From NCBI RefSeq assembly GCF_036226605.1, contig NZ_CP109000.1, positions 744,001-808,000 on the forward strand: a stretch of DNA of 64,000 bases, given 5' to 3'. The translations under genes were made by a program, and so were the position numbers. Positions 1 through 7,782 of the stretch are shown here, piece after piece. The notes under the pieces were generated by a model, which made no database searches, was not told the origin of the DNA, and was given only the letters and a program-made list of their open reading frames with translations. Numbering within the stretch: position 1 is the first letter of the stretch; each line of letters opens with the position of its first letter. The stretch is from Streptomyces sp. NBC_00704. Its GTDB lineage: Bacteria > Actinomycetota > Actinomycetes > Streptomycetales > Streptomycetaceae.

Positions 1-6
1 CGGGGC

Positions 7-30
7 GGTTTCTAGGGGTCGTTGCAACAC
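7..30 (+). repeat. Left terminal inverted repeat of the IS30 element
   Basis: Pairs with 1277-1300 as an inverted repeat of about 24 bp. The shared core reads TTCTAGgGGTCGTtGCAACAC here and TTCTAGtGGTCGTcGCAACAC in the reverse complement of the other end. It marks the outer boundary of the element on the 3' side of the transposase gene. Confidence 0.8.
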
Positions 31-43
31 GTGGTCGTGTTGA

Positions 44-1258
44 TCAGGCCTTGAGCAGTTTATGCAGGCGCTCGGCTGGGGTTTCCCAGCCGAGCGTTTT
101 GCGTGGTCGGCCGTTCAGCTCGGCAGCAACGGTGTCGAGGTGTTCGCGGGTGTGGCTCGACAGGTCGGTGCCTTTGGGGAAGTACTGCCGCAGCAGGCCA
201 TTGGTGTTCTCGTTCGAGCCGCGCTGCCAGGGGCTGGCCGGGTCGCAGAAGTAGACCGGAACGTCGGTGGCCAGAGTGAAGGCGCCGTGGGCAGCCATCT
301 CGCTGCCCTGGTCCCAGGTCAGTGAGCGGATCAGGTGGGAGGGCAGGGTCTGGGCAGTGGTGACCAGGGCGTCGCGGACGTGTTCCGCGCTGCGGCCGTC
401 GGGCAGGTGCAGGAGCATCACGTAGCGTGTGGCGCGCTCGACCAGGGTGCCGATGGCGGACGCGTTGTCCTTGCCGATGATCAGGTCGCCCTCCCAGTGG
501 CCCGGCACGGCCCGGTCGTCGGCTTCGGCGGGGCACTCGCTGATCATGACCATGGGGGTGGCGAACCGCGGCTGTCGGGAGGCGGCCTGGCGGTGCGGCT
601 TGCGGCGGATGCGTCCGGTGCGCAGAACGCGGGCCAGCTCGCGGCGCAGTTCACCGCGGCCCTGGACGTAGAGGGCCTGGTAGACCGTTTCGTGGACCAC
701 TTGCATCTCCGGCCGCTCAGGGAACCGTATCCGCAGAGCCTGGCAGATCTGCTCCGGGCTCCACCGAAGGTCCAGGCGGTCCTGGATGAAGTTCCGAAGC
801 TCAGGCGTCCGGCCGATCTTGCCGGGCTTGGGCCTTGGCCGGCGGGAATCGGCGCGTGCCTGGGCGGCGAAGGGCCGGTACTGGCCGTTTTCGGGGTGCC
901 GGTTGCGGCGTATCTCCCGGCTGATGGTCGACGGGCTGCGGCCCAGTCCGGCGGCGATCGCACGGACCGACGCCTTCTCACGCAGCCGGTCGGCGATGTA
1001 GATCCGGTCGGCCTCGCGCAGGTACCGGGACGGACCAGAAGGCGGCACCACCGCATTCGCCGGTGGTGCCGCCTTACTCCTGCCCGACGGATTGCGGCCG
1101 TTACGCCATCGCTTTCCCGTCCGGATGTTGATTCCGACGCGTCGGCATGCCTCCCGGCTGCTCAGCCCCTGGTCCATGAGCCGGAAGTATTCCTCCCGCT
1201 CACGGACCAGCTGACTGCGGCCCTGAGCCGTCCGGATCTTGCGGATCTCGAAGTCCAT
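44..1258 (-). CDS. IS30 family transposase
   Basis: 404-aa DDE transposase that would cut and join the element ends. The N-terminal part carries a helix-turn-helix region (QGLSSREACRRVGI) followed by a second, IS30-type HTH (SVRAIAAGLGRSPSTISREI). The catalytic core follows: D258 in GHWEGDLIIG, D316 in TWDQGSEM and E350 in RGSNENTNGLLRQYFPKGTD. The D-to-E spacing of 33 residues is the DD33E pattern of the IS30 family. The gene is full length with no frameshift, and both terminal repeats are present, so the element may still be active. The ATG start lies just inside the right-hand terminal repeat. Confidence 0.95.
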   Translation of the reverse strand: MDFEIRKIRTAQGRSQLVREREEYFRLMDQGLSSREACRRVGINIRTGKRWRNGRNPSGRSKAAPPANAVVPPSGPSRYLREADRIYIADRLREKASVRAIAAGLGRSPSTISREIRRNRHPENGQYRPFAAQARADSRRPRPKPGKIGRTPELRNFIQDRLDLRWSPEQICQALRIRFPERPEMQVVHETVYQALYVQGRGELRRELARVLRTGRIRRKPHRQAASRQPRFATPMVMISECPAEADDRAVPGHWEGDLIIGKDNASAIGTLVERATRYVMLLHLPDGRSAEHVRDALVTTAQTLPSHLIRSLTWDQGSEMAAHGAFTLATDVPVYFCDPASPWQRGSNENTNGLLRQYFPKGTDLSSHTREHLDTVAAELNGRPRKTLGWETPAERLHKLLKA

Positions 1259-1276
1259 CGCACCCCTTGAACTGGG

Positions 1277-1300
1277 GTGTTGCGACGACCACTAGAACCC
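1277..1300 (-). repeat. Right terminal inverted repeat of the IS30 element
   Basis: Inverted copy of 7-30 with about three mismatches. It lies 19 bp upstream of the transposase start codon, so the transposase promoter probably overlaps or abuts this end. Confidence 0.8.
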
Positions 1301-1322
1301 AAGCGAGGTACGGGGGCCTCGG

Positions 1323-1337
1323 GCGGTCGGGGACCGC
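1323..1337 (-). terminator. Short hairpin after etfA
   Basis: GCGGTC-GGG-GACCGC gives a six-pair stem with a three-base loop, starting 5 bases after the etfA stop on the minus strand. There is no T run, as is usual in Streptomyces. It is a plausible weak terminator between etfA and the IS element. Confidence 0.4.
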
Positions 1338-1342
1338 GGGGA

Positions 1343-2305
1343 TCAGCCCTTGCGGGTGTTGATCTCCTCGGTGAGCTGCGGGACGACGTCGAACAGGTCG
1401 CCGACGACGCCGTAGTCGACCAGGTCGAAGATCGGGGCCTCGGCGTCCTTGTTGACGGCGACGATCGTCTTCGAGGTCTGCATGCCGGCCCGGTGCTGGA
1501 TGGCGCCGGAGATGCCGTTGGCGATGTAGAGCTGCGGCGAGACCGACTTGCCGGTCTGGCCCACCTGGTTGGTGTGCGGGTACCAGCCGGCGTCGACGGC
1601 GGCGCGGGAGGCGCCGACGGCCGCGCCGAGGGAGTCCGCGAGGGCCTCGATCAGCGCGAAGTTCTCGGCGCCGTTGACGCCGCGGCCGCCGGAGACCACG
1701 ATCGCGGCCTCGGTCAGCTCCGGGCGGCCGGTCGACTCGCGCGGCGTGCGGCCGGTGACCTTGGTGCCGGTCGCCTGGGCCGAGAACGAGACGCTGAGCG
1801 ACTCGACGGCGCCGGCGGCCGGAGCGGCCTCGACCGCGGCCGAGTTCGGCTTGACGGTGATGACCGCAACGCCCTTGGAGACGCGGGACTTGGTGGTGAA
1901 GGACGCGGCGAACACCGACTGGGTGGCCACCGGGCCCTCGTCGCCGGCCTCGAGGTCGGTGGCGTCGGTGATGATGCCGGAGCCGATGCGCAGCGCCAGA
2001 CGGGCGGCGATCTCCTTGCCCTCGGCGGAGGACGGGACGAGGACGGCGGCCGGGGAGACCGACTCGACGGCGGCCTGGAGCGCGTCCACCTTCGGTACGA
2101 CGAGGTAGTCGGCGTACTCGGAGGCGTCGTGCGTGAGGACCTTGACGGCACCGTGCTCGGCGAGCGCGGCGGCGGTGTTCTCGGCGCCCGCGCCGAGGGC
2201 GACGGCGACCGGCTCGCCGATGCGGCGGGCCAGCGTCAGCAGCTCCAGGGTGGGCTTGCGGACGGAGCCGTCCACGTGGTCGACGTAGACGAGGACTTCA
2301 GCCAT
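1343..2305 (-). CDS. etfA: Electron transfer flavoprotein alpha subunit
   Basis: 320-aa FAD-binding alpha subunit of the soluble ETF heterodimer. ETF takes electrons from acyl-CoA dehydrogenases and related flavoenzymes and passes them to the quinone pool. The N-terminal ETF fold ([20 protein letters not shown]) is followed by the C-terminal FAD domain with the hallmark stretch [18 protein letters not shown], and then [21 protein letters not shown]. Length is normal for the family. A good AGGAGAG ribosome site lies about 8 bases before the ATG. It sits 48 bp downstream of etfB on the same strand, so the two form one operon. The IS30 element ends about 45 bp past its stop. Confidence 0.97.
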   Translation of the reverse strand: MAEVLVYVDHVDGSVRKPTLELLTLARRIGEPVAVALGAGAENTAAALAEHGAVKVLTHDASEYADYLVVPKVDALQAAVESVSPAAVLVPSSAEGKEIAARLALRIGSGIITDATDLEAGDEGPVATQSVFAASFTTKSRVSKGVAVITVKPNSAAVEAAPAAGAVESLSVSFSAQATGTKVTGRTPRESTGRPELTEAAIVVSGGRGVNGAENFALIEALADSLGAAVGASRAAVDAGWYPHTNQVGQTGKSVSPQLYIANGISGAIQHRAGMQTSKTIVAVNKDAEAPIFDLVDYGVVGDLFDVVPQLTEEINTRKG

Positions 2306-2353
2306 GGGATTGCTCTCCTGCGAAACGAAGTTGAGGGGCGGTCGGCGTGGGGC

Positions 2354-3142
2354 CTAGATGAACTTCTGGCCCGCGAGGAACTCGGCGAGCTGCTTGCCGC
2401 CCTCGCCCTCGTCCTTGACGATCGTGCCCGCGGTGCGGGCGGGACGCTCGGTCGCGGAGTCGACCTTGGTCCACGCGCCCTCCAGGCCGACCTCCCCGGC
2501 CTCCAGGTCGAGGTCCGACAGGTCCCAGGACTCCACCGGCTTCTTCTTGGCGGCCATGATGCCCTTGAAGGACGGGTAACGCGCCTCGCCGGACTGGTCG
2601 GTGACCGACACGACGGCCGGCAGGGAGGCCTCGAGCTGCTCGGAGGCGGCGTCGCCGTCGCGGCGGCCCTTGACCGTGCCGCCCTCGACCGAGACCTCGG
2701 AGAGCAGGGTGACCTGCGGGACGCCCAGGCGCTCGGCCAGCAGGGCCGGGACGACGCCCATGGTGCCGTCGGTGGAGGCCAGACCGGAGATCACCAGGTC
2801 GTAGCCGGCCTTCTCGATGGCCTTGGCGAGCACCAGGGAGGTGCCGATGACGTCGGTGCCGTGCAGGTCGTCGTCCTCGACGTGGATCGCCTTGTCGGCG
2901 CCCATGGAGAGAGCCTTGCGCAGCGCGTCCTTGGCGTCCTCGGGGCCCACCGTCAGGACGGTGATCTCCACGTCGTCGTCGGAGTTCTCGGAGATCTGCA
3001 GCGCCTGCTCGACCGCGTACTCGTCGAGCTCGGAGAGCAGACCGTCCACGTCGTCCCGGTCGACGGTCAGGTCATCGGCGAAGTGCCGGTCGCCGGTGGC
3101 GTCGGGCACGTACTTCACAGTGACAACGATCCTCAAGCTCAC
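2354..3142 (-). CDS. etfB: Electron transfer flavoprotein beta subunit
   Basis: 262-aa beta subunit of ETF, the AMP-binding partner of EtfA. Family features include the start SLRIVVTVKYVPDATGDR, the AMP/FAD-contacting middle (LVISGLASTDGTMGVVPALLAERLG) and the basic stretch MAAKKKPVESWDLSDL near the C-terminus. The start is a GTG with AGGAGA seven bases upstream. It is the first gene of etfBA. A candidate promoter with an overlapping palindrome lies about 105-120 bp upstream (3246-3261). Confidence 0.97.
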   Translation of the reverse strand: MSLRIVVTVKYVPDATGDRHFADDLTVDRDDVDGLLSELDEYAVEQALQISENSDDDVEITVLTVGPEDAKDALRKALSMGADKAIHVEDDDLHGTDVIGTSLVLAKAIEKAGYDLVISGLASTDGTMGVVPALLAERLGVPQVTLLSEVSVEGGTVKGRRDGDAASEQLEASLPAVVSVTDQSGEARYPSFKGIMAAKKKPVESWDLSDLDLEAGEVGLEGAWTKVDSATERPARTAGTIVKDEGEGGKQLAEFLAGQKFI

Positions 3143-3245
3143 GCCGGCTCTCCTACTGCATCGTCAGTTCTGGCTGCCTTCTTCCAGGCAGCATAGGCGT
3201 CTCAAGCGGCCGATCCCGGTTGGGGCGGCCTGCGCTCCGACCGAA

Positions 3246-3261
3246 ATATTACTCGCCAGTA
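3246..3261 (-). promoter_or_regulatory. etfB: Candidate etfBA promoter with overlapping palindrome
   Basis: On the minus strand a TAATAT box (complement of 3246-3251) overlaps the 12-bp near-palindrome TACTCGCCAGTA (3250-3261), which matches its own reverse complement at 10 of 12 positions. The surrounding bases are unusually AT-rich for this genome. A TetR-type repressor responding to acyl-CoA would fit an ETF operon, but that regulator is an inference. Confidence 0.45.
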
Positions 3262-3359
3262 CACCCAGTTGGTTCCCGCTAAGCAAGCGCTTTGAACTGT
3301 GACCTGTGCAACGCAGCGTAATCGGAACCCGGCGCACGCGCAGGACGGCCGCCCAGTGA

Positions 3360-3869
3360 TCAATCCCGCAGAGCCGTGAAACGCCCCTGGTGGTACAGCA
3401 GCGGACGGCCCGCGCCCGTGGGGTCGCCGAGGACCACCTCGGCCACCACGATGCGGTGGTCCCCCGCGGGCACGCGCGCGACGACACGGCACACCAGCCA
3501 GGCGAGCACGTCGTCCAGGACCGGCACTCCCTCGGGCCCCTCGCGCCACACCGTCGGCGCGCCGAAGCGGTCGGCACCGCTGCGGGCGAAGGTGGCGGCC
3601 AGCGCCTGCTGGTGCTCGCCGAGTATGTGGACCCCGACGTGGTCCGTCCGGGACACCGCGGGCCAGCTGGAGGCTCCGGTGCCGATGCCGAAGGAGAGCA
3701 TCGGGGGCTCCGCCGACACGGAGCTGAGGGAGGTGGCGGTGAAGCCGACCGGGCCGCTCTCGCCCGCGGCGGTGATCACGGCGACTCCCGCCGCGTGCCG
3801 CCGGAAGACGGAGCGCAGGAGGTCGGGAGAGGCCTGCTGGGCGAGGCCGAGGCCGGGCGGGGCCGTCAT
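3360..3869 (-). CDS. Flavin reductase family protein (FMN-binding split barrel)
   Basis: 169-aa protein of the flavin-reductase-like FMN-binding family, which supplies reduced flavin to a partner monooxygenase or acts as a small NAD(P)H:flavin oxidoreductase. Family signatures are FRRHAAGVAVITAAGESGPVGF, FTATSLSSVSAEPPMLSFGIG, the HVGVHILGEHQQALAATFA segment, and GDHRIVVAEVVLGD near the end. I chose ATG 3869 because AAGGAC lies eight bases upstream; a longer form from 3917 would add 16 residues with no good ribosome site. It is on the same strand as etfBA but 217 bp away, so probably transcribed separately. No partner oxygenase is next to it. Confidence 0.85.
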   Translation of the reverse strand: MTAPPGLGLAQQASPDLLRSVFRRHAAGVAVITAAGESGPVGFTATSLSSVSAEPPMLSFGIGTGASSWPAVSRTDHVGVHILGEHQQALAATFARSGADRFGAPTVWREGPEGVPVLDDVLAWLVCRVVARVPAGDHRIVVAEVVLGDPTGAGRPLLYHQGRFTALRD

Positions 3870-4077
3870 GAGGTCGTCCTTGTGTGGGAAGTCGCGGGTC
3901 GGGCCGTGGGCGCTCAACGGACCGGACAGCGCGCGCTCGCGATACGGAGCGGGTCCCCGTGGGCCGGTCCGCGGAGAAGGGGTTCCTCAGACATACCGCC
4001 AGGCTGACGACGGCGGGCACGCACAGTCAAGTCCGTCCCGGCGACTGGGAGATGCCTCACCGTCCCCCGGCCGCAGG

Positions 4078-4491
4078 TCACACCGCCTCCCCCAGGGCCG
4101 CGATGACGTCCGCCTTGCGGGGCTGGCCGGTCGCGCGCCGGACGATCCGGCCCTCGGCGTCGAGGACCAGCACGGTCGGCGTCTTGAGGATGCCCAGCTC
4201 CCGCACGAGGTCCAGCCGTGCCTCGGCGTCGATCTCGACGTGGGCGACTCCGGGGACCAGGCCGGCCACCTCGCCCAGCACTCTGCGGGTCGCCCGGCAG
4301 GGTGCGCAGAAGGCGCTGGAGAACTGCACGAGCGTGGCCCGTTCGCCGAGTGCGCCGCCGAGCCGGTCCGCTCCCAGCCGCCTGCCGTCGTCGCGCCCGC
4401 GCACCCTGACTCTCCCGCTCCGCCGCCGTTGCAGCACTCCGTAGGCGCTCGCCGCCGCGAGCACCGCCACGCACACCATCAGTCCGGTCAT
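4078..4491 (-). CDS. Membrane-anchored thioredoxin-like protein
   Basis: 137 aa. A short N-terminal hydrophobic segment (about residues 3-18) should anchor it to the membrane, followed by a thioredoxin fold with the redox motif CAPC in FSSAFCAPCRATRRVLGEV and the cis-proline stretch ILKTPTVLVLD. It is likely a disulfide reductase or oxidase acting at the cell surface. It is divergent from a DUF4395 gene 75 bp away. In actinobacteria these two families are often neighbours, which suggests a shared thiol-redox job. No ribosome site is visible before the ATG. Confidence 0.85.
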   Translation of the reverse strand: MTGLMVCVAVLAAASAYGVLQRRRSGRVRVRGRDDGRRLGADRLGGALGERATLVQFSSAFCAPCRATRRVLGEVAGLVPGVAHVEIDAEARLDLVRELGILKTPTVLVLDAEGRIVRRATGQPRKADVIAALGEAV

Positions 4492-4497
4492 CGGCTG

Positions 4498-4520
4498 TTG
4501 CAGCGTTCACGAGACTGCAA
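4498..4520. promoter_or_regulatory. Inverted repeat in the thioredoxin/DUF4395 divergent region
   Basis: TTGCAG (4498-4503) and CTGCAA (4515-4520) form a perfect six-base inverted repeat with an 11-base spacer, about one helical turn between half-site centres. It lies between two divergent start codons only 75 bp apart, where one regulator could control both genes. Confidence 0.35.
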
Positions 4521-4566
4521 AGATTCCCGGCCCCGGGGATCCCGCCGGATGCGGAATGCTTGATTC

Positions 4567-4974
4567 ATGGACATCGACGTGAGGGGCCCGCGCATCGGGG
4601 CCGTCGTGACGACCGTGGTGCTCGCGGTCGTCCTCATCACCGGGAACCCCTGGCTGCTGGCGTGGCAGACGCTGGCGTTCGCGCTGGGCGCGGCGGGGCG
4701 TTCGCCGTACGGCTGGGTGTTCCGCCGGGCCGTACGCCCGCGGCTCGGGCCGCCGGTCGCGTTCGAGGCCCCGGAGCCGCCGCGGTTCGCCCAGGCCGTC
4801 GGCCTCGCGTTCGCGGGCCTCGGCCTGGTCGGTCTCACCCTCGGACCCGGCTGGCTCGGCCTCGCGGCGACGGGCGCCGCGCTGGCCGCCGCGTTCCTCA
4901 ACGCCGCCTTCGGGTACTGCCTGGGGTGCGAGTTGTACCTGCTCATGCGGAGGGCGGCGGTGCGCGTGGAGTAA
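4567..4974 (+). CDS. DUF4395 family membrane protein
   Basis: 135-aa membrane protein with hydrophobic helices at roughly residues 11-40 and 75-115. It ends in the family signature FGYCLGCELYLL, whose paired cysteines (CLGC) resemble a thiol-redox or metal site close to the membrane. DUF4395 has no proven function. Its divergent partner here is a membrane-anchored thioredoxin, consistent with electron or disulfide exchange between the two. The start ATG 4567 begins MDIDVRGPRIGAVVTT; the ribosome site is weak. Confidence 0.8.
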   Translation: MDIDVRGPRIGAVVTTVVLAVVLITGNPWLLAWQTLAFALGAAGRSPYGWVFRRAVRPRLGPPVAFEAPEPPRFAQAVGLAFAGLGLVGLTLGPGWLGLAATGAALAAAFLNAAFGYCLGCELYLLMRRAAVRVE

Positions 4975-5160
4975 AGACCATATAAAAGGCCGAGGTGGAT
5001 CAAGGGGTGAAGTGACGAGGATCTCGCCGCCGCCGGGCACCAGGGCTGGCTCCCCGGCCGTTCTTCGGGCACGATCTGCGACATGCCGTAAACCTACGGC
5101 TGCGTAACTTTGCCGCCGGGAGGCATCCCCGGCAAAGAGAAGGAAGGGTTCGCCCCGCCC

Positions 5161-5889
5161 ATGGCAGAGCTTGTCTACCGCCCCGTCGTCGGCCTCGCCC
5201 AGATCCTGTTCAAGGCCTGGGACCTCAAGATCGACTGCAAGGGGTCGGAGAACATCCCGCGCTCAGGTGGTGCCGTGCTGGTGAGCAATCACATCAGCTA
5301 CCTCGACTTCATCTTCGACGGTCTGGCCGCCCTCCCGCAGAAACGTCTCGTTCGTTTCATGGCGAAGGAGTCCGTGTTCCGCCACCGGATCTCCGGCCCG
5401 CTGATGCGCGGCATGAAGCACATCCCGGTGGACCGCGGCCAGGGCGAGACGGCCTACGCGCACGCGCTGGAGTCGCTGCGCTCCGGCGAGATCGTCGGCG
5501 TCTTCCCCGAGGCCACCATCTCGCAGTCGTTCACGCTGAAGAGCTTCAAGTCGGGCGCGGCCCGCATGGCGCAGGAGGCCGGCGTCCCGCTGATCCCGGT
5601 GGCGCTGTGGGGCACCCAGCGCCTGTGGACCAAGGGGCACCCGCGCAACTTCAAGCGCAGCCACACCCCGGTCACCATCCGCGTGGGCGAGGCCATGGAG
5701 GCCTCGCGCGACAAGTACGCGGGCGCCCTCACCCGGCAGCTGCGCGAGCGCGTCCAGGAACTGCTGGAGGCCGCCCAGCGCGCCTACCCGGTGCGCCCCA
5801 AGGACGCGAGCGACACCTGGTGGATGCCGGCCCACCTCGGCGGCACCGCGCCCACGCCGGAGCAGGTCCGCGAGGCCGAGGCCCGCTGA
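5161..5889 (+). CDS. 1-acyl-sn-glycerol-3-phosphate acyltransferase (PlsC-like)
   Basis: 242-aa lysophospholipid acyltransferase of the PlsC/LPLAT family, which transfers an acyl chain to lysophosphatidic acid or a related acceptor at the inner membrane face. Block I is the catalytic NHISYLD (HX4D), preceded by GGAVLVSNHIS. The glycerophosphate-binding block is GVFPEATIS (usual FPEG, here FPEA), and PLIPVALWGTQRLW is block IV. I start it at ATG 5161 with GAAGGAAGG upstream; a TTG at 5110 could extend it. The C-terminus carries a basic and aspartate-rich extension (DASDTWWMPAHLGG) common in Streptomyces homologues. It converges on the next gene with a hairpin between them. Confidence 0.9.
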   Translation: MAELVYRPVVGLAQILFKAWDLKIDCKGSENIPRSGGAVLVSNHISYLDFIFDGLAALPQKRLVRFMAKESVFRHRISGPLMRGMKHIPVDRGQGETAYAHALESLRSGEIVGVFPEATISQSFTLKSFKSGAARMAQEAGVPLIPVALWGTQRLWTKGHPRNFKRSHTPVTIRVGEAMEASRDKYAGALTRQLRERVQELLEAAQRAYPVRPKDASDTWWMPAHLGGTAPTPEQVREAEAR

Positions 5890-5944
5890 CCCGGGCGGCG
5901 TCCGGGTGACGCCCGCCCCGACGCCCGCAAGGTCCTTGCCGCAC

Positions 5945-6012
5945 CCCCGGCCGCCGTCGGCGGCCGGGGCCCTGCCCGCCCCCGCCGTCCCGTGAGCGGC
6001 ACGCCCGCTCAC
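5945..6012. terminator. Two hairpins between convergent genes
   Basis: CCCCGGCCGCC-GTC-GGCGGCCGGGG (5945-5969) is a perfect 11-pair stem with a three-base loop. A second stem, GTGAGCG/CGCTCAC (5992-5998 with 6006-6012), overlaps the stop of the minus-strand gene. Position between two gene ends supports bidirectional termination. Confidence 0.6.
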
Positions 6013-6602
6013 AGCGCGGTGGGCAGGCTCCTCCACAACCGGGCCCGGTCGGGGGCGGACCGCAGCGCGTCCAGGACGGCCGGGTGCGGCGCCGCCAGGA
6101 GAGACGGGTAGTCCCACTCGCCCGCCGCGCGGTCGGGGCGGAAGGCGAGACGCTCGCCGTCCAGCGAGAACCGCGCGTCCACTCCCGGCTTGTTGCCGCG
6201 CGGATCCTGGCGGTGCCAGGCGCCGCCGAACCGGACCGCGACGAGTCCGTGGACGACATGACCCTCGCCGTCGTCGTGGGCGAGCCGCTGGTAGCAGAGC
6301 GCGGTCGGGATGTCCTCGGCCCTCAGCAGCGCGGTCAGCGCGTGGGCCTTCGCGTGGCAGACGCCCGTCCCCTGCGCGAGCACGTCCGAGGCGCGCCAGG
6401 TCACCCGCGGGTCACCGGCGTCCTGCGAGTGGGTGATGGCGTCGCGCACGAAGGCGAACGCCAGCGACGCATAGGCATACGAGTCCTCGGCGTCCCTCGC
6501 GAGCCGCGCGGCCGTCTCCCGCACCAGCGGATGCCGATGGTCGATCGCCTCGTCGGCGCACAGATAGGCGGACAGGTCGGGGTTGTCCTGGGTCAGCTCC
6601 AT
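6009..6602 (-). CDS. Transglutaminase-like domain protein
   Basis: 197-aa protein with a transglutaminase/protease-like fold. The catalytic triad is readable: Cys in GTGVCHAKAHALTALLRA, His in EGHVVHGLVAVRF and Asp in WHRQDPRGNK. It is short for the family and has no signal peptide, so it probably acts in the cytoplasm on peptides or small amides. ATG 6602 (MELTQDNPDLSAYL) is preferred to an upstream ATG at 6629. It is encoded alone, convergent with the acyltransferase gene; no partner is evident. Confidence 0.8.
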   Translation of the reverse strand: MELTQDNPDLSAYLCADEAIDHRHPLVRETAARLARDAEDSYAYASLAFAFVRDAITHSQDAGDPRVTWRASDVLAQGTGVCHAKAHALTALLRAEDIPTALCYQRLAHDDGEGHVVHGLVAVRFGGAWHRQDPRGNKPGVDARFSLDGERLAFRPDRAAGEWDYPSLLAAPHPAVLDALRSAPDRARLWRSLPTAL

Positions 6603-6711
6603 GGCGGGAGAGCATAGGAAAGCGATCACCCGAGAGTCAATGCCTTTTCAGGTGACCGCATATCTATGCAGAGCGCGCGCTGCGTGTGGCCGCGCACGCC
6701 CACCGACGCCG

Positions 6712-7782
6712 CTACCGCGCCATCTCCTCCTTGACCGCGGCCACGAACGTGTCCACGTCGTCCTCGGTCGTGTCGAACGCGCACATCCAGCGCACGACGC
6801 CCGCCGACTCGTCCCAGAAGTAGAACCGGAACCGCTTCTGCAGGCGCACGCTCACCTCGTGCGGGAGCCGCGCGAAGACGCCGTTGGCCTGCACGGGGTA
6901 GAGGACCTCCACACCGTGCACGGCCCGCACGCCCTCCTCCAGCCGCTGGGCCATCTCGTTGGCGTGCCGGGCGTTGCGCAGCCACAGGTCCCTGGCGAGC
7001 AGCGCCTCCAGCTGCACCGACACGAAGCGCATCTTGGAGGCGAGCTGCATGGACAGCTTGCGCAGATGCTTCATGTGGCTGACGGCGTCCTGGTTGATCA
7101 CGACGACCGCCTCGCCGAACAGCGCGCCGTTCTTCGTCCCCCCGAGCGAGAGGACGTCGACGCCGACGGCGTTGGTGAACGTCCGCATCGGCACGTCGAG
7201 CGAGGCCGCCGCGTTGGCTATCCGCGACCCGTCCAGGTGGACCTTCATGCCCCGCGCGTGGGCGTGGTCGCAGATCGCGCGGATCTCCTCGGGCGTGTAG
7301 AGCGTGCCCAGCTCCGTGCTCTGGGTGATCGAGACGGCCTGCGGCATCGCGCGGTGCTCGTCGTCCCACCCCCAGGCCTGCCGGTCGATCAGCTCGGGGG
7401 TGAGCTTGCCGTCGGGCGTGGGCACGGTGAGCAGCTTGAGGCCGCCCATGCGCTCGGGCGCGCCGCCCTCGTCCACGTTGATGTGGGCGCTCTCGGCGCA
7501 GATCACCGCACCCCAGCGGTCGGTGAGCGCCTGGAGCGCGACGACGTTCGCGCCGGTGCCGTTGAAGACCGGGAAGGCCTCCGCGGTCGGCCCGAAGTGA
7601 CTGCGGACGATCCCCTGGAGGTTCTCGGTGTAGTCGTCCTCCCCGTACGCCACCTGATGGCCGCCGTTGGCCACGGCCAGGGCGGCCAGCACCTCCGGGT
7701 GCACCCCGGCGTAGTTGTCGCTGGCGAAGCCGCGGACCTCGGGGTCGTGATGGCGCCGGGCGTCGGTCTTGGGAGGGTTCAC
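6712..7782 (-). CDS. Low-specificity L-threonine aldolase / beta-eliminating lyase family
   Basis: 356-aa PLP enzyme of the fold-type I aldolase family, which splits L-threonine or allo-threonine into glycine and acetaldehyde. It begins VNPPKTDARRHHDPEVRGF, then FASDNYAGVHPEVLAAL, the active-site loop (HINVDEGGAPERMGG), VHLDGSRIANAAAS with the PLP-binding Asp and the following DVLSLGGTKNG with the Schiff-base lysine. The GTG start at 7782 overlaps the stop of the upstream SDR gene in a GTGA arrangement, pointing to translational coupling. It is the last gene of a three-gene operon. Confidence 0.9.
   Translation of the reverse strand: MNPPKTDARRHHDPEVRGFASDNYAGVHPEVLAALAVANGGHQVAYGEDDYTENLQGIVRSHFGPTAEAFPVFNGTGANVVALQALTDRWGAVICAESAHINVDEGGAPERMGGLKLLTVPTPDGKLTPELIDRQAWGWDDEHRAMPQAVSITQSTELGTLYTPEEIRAICDHAHARGMKVHLDGSRIANAAASLDVPMRTFTNAVGVDVLSLGGTKNGALFGEAVVVINQDAVSHMKHLRKLSMQLASKMRFVSVQLEALLARDLWLRNARHANEMAQRLEEGVRAVHGVEVLYPVQANGVFARLPHEVSVRLQKRFRFYFWDESAGVVRWMCAFDTTEDDVDTFVAAVKEEMAR

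Larger units (their letters stand above)
7..1300. mobile_element. IS30-family insertion sequence, apparently complete
   Basis: About 1.29 kb, with a single transposase gene on the minus strand bounded by imperfect terminal inverted repeats (about 24 bp, at 7-30 and 1277-1300). Both ends share the core TTCTAG-GGTCGT-GCAACAC with three or so mismatches. IS30 elements normally make 2-3 bp target duplications; none is obvious here, and only six bases of left flank are visible. The element lies about 45 bp downstream of the etfA stop, so it interrupts no gene visible in this window. Confidence 0.9.

Noticed and set aside
1277..3196. 639-aa plus-strand open frame antisense to etfBA
   Set aside because: etfA and etfB are unmistakable on the minus strand; this frame is a Gly/Asp/Arg-rich shadow.
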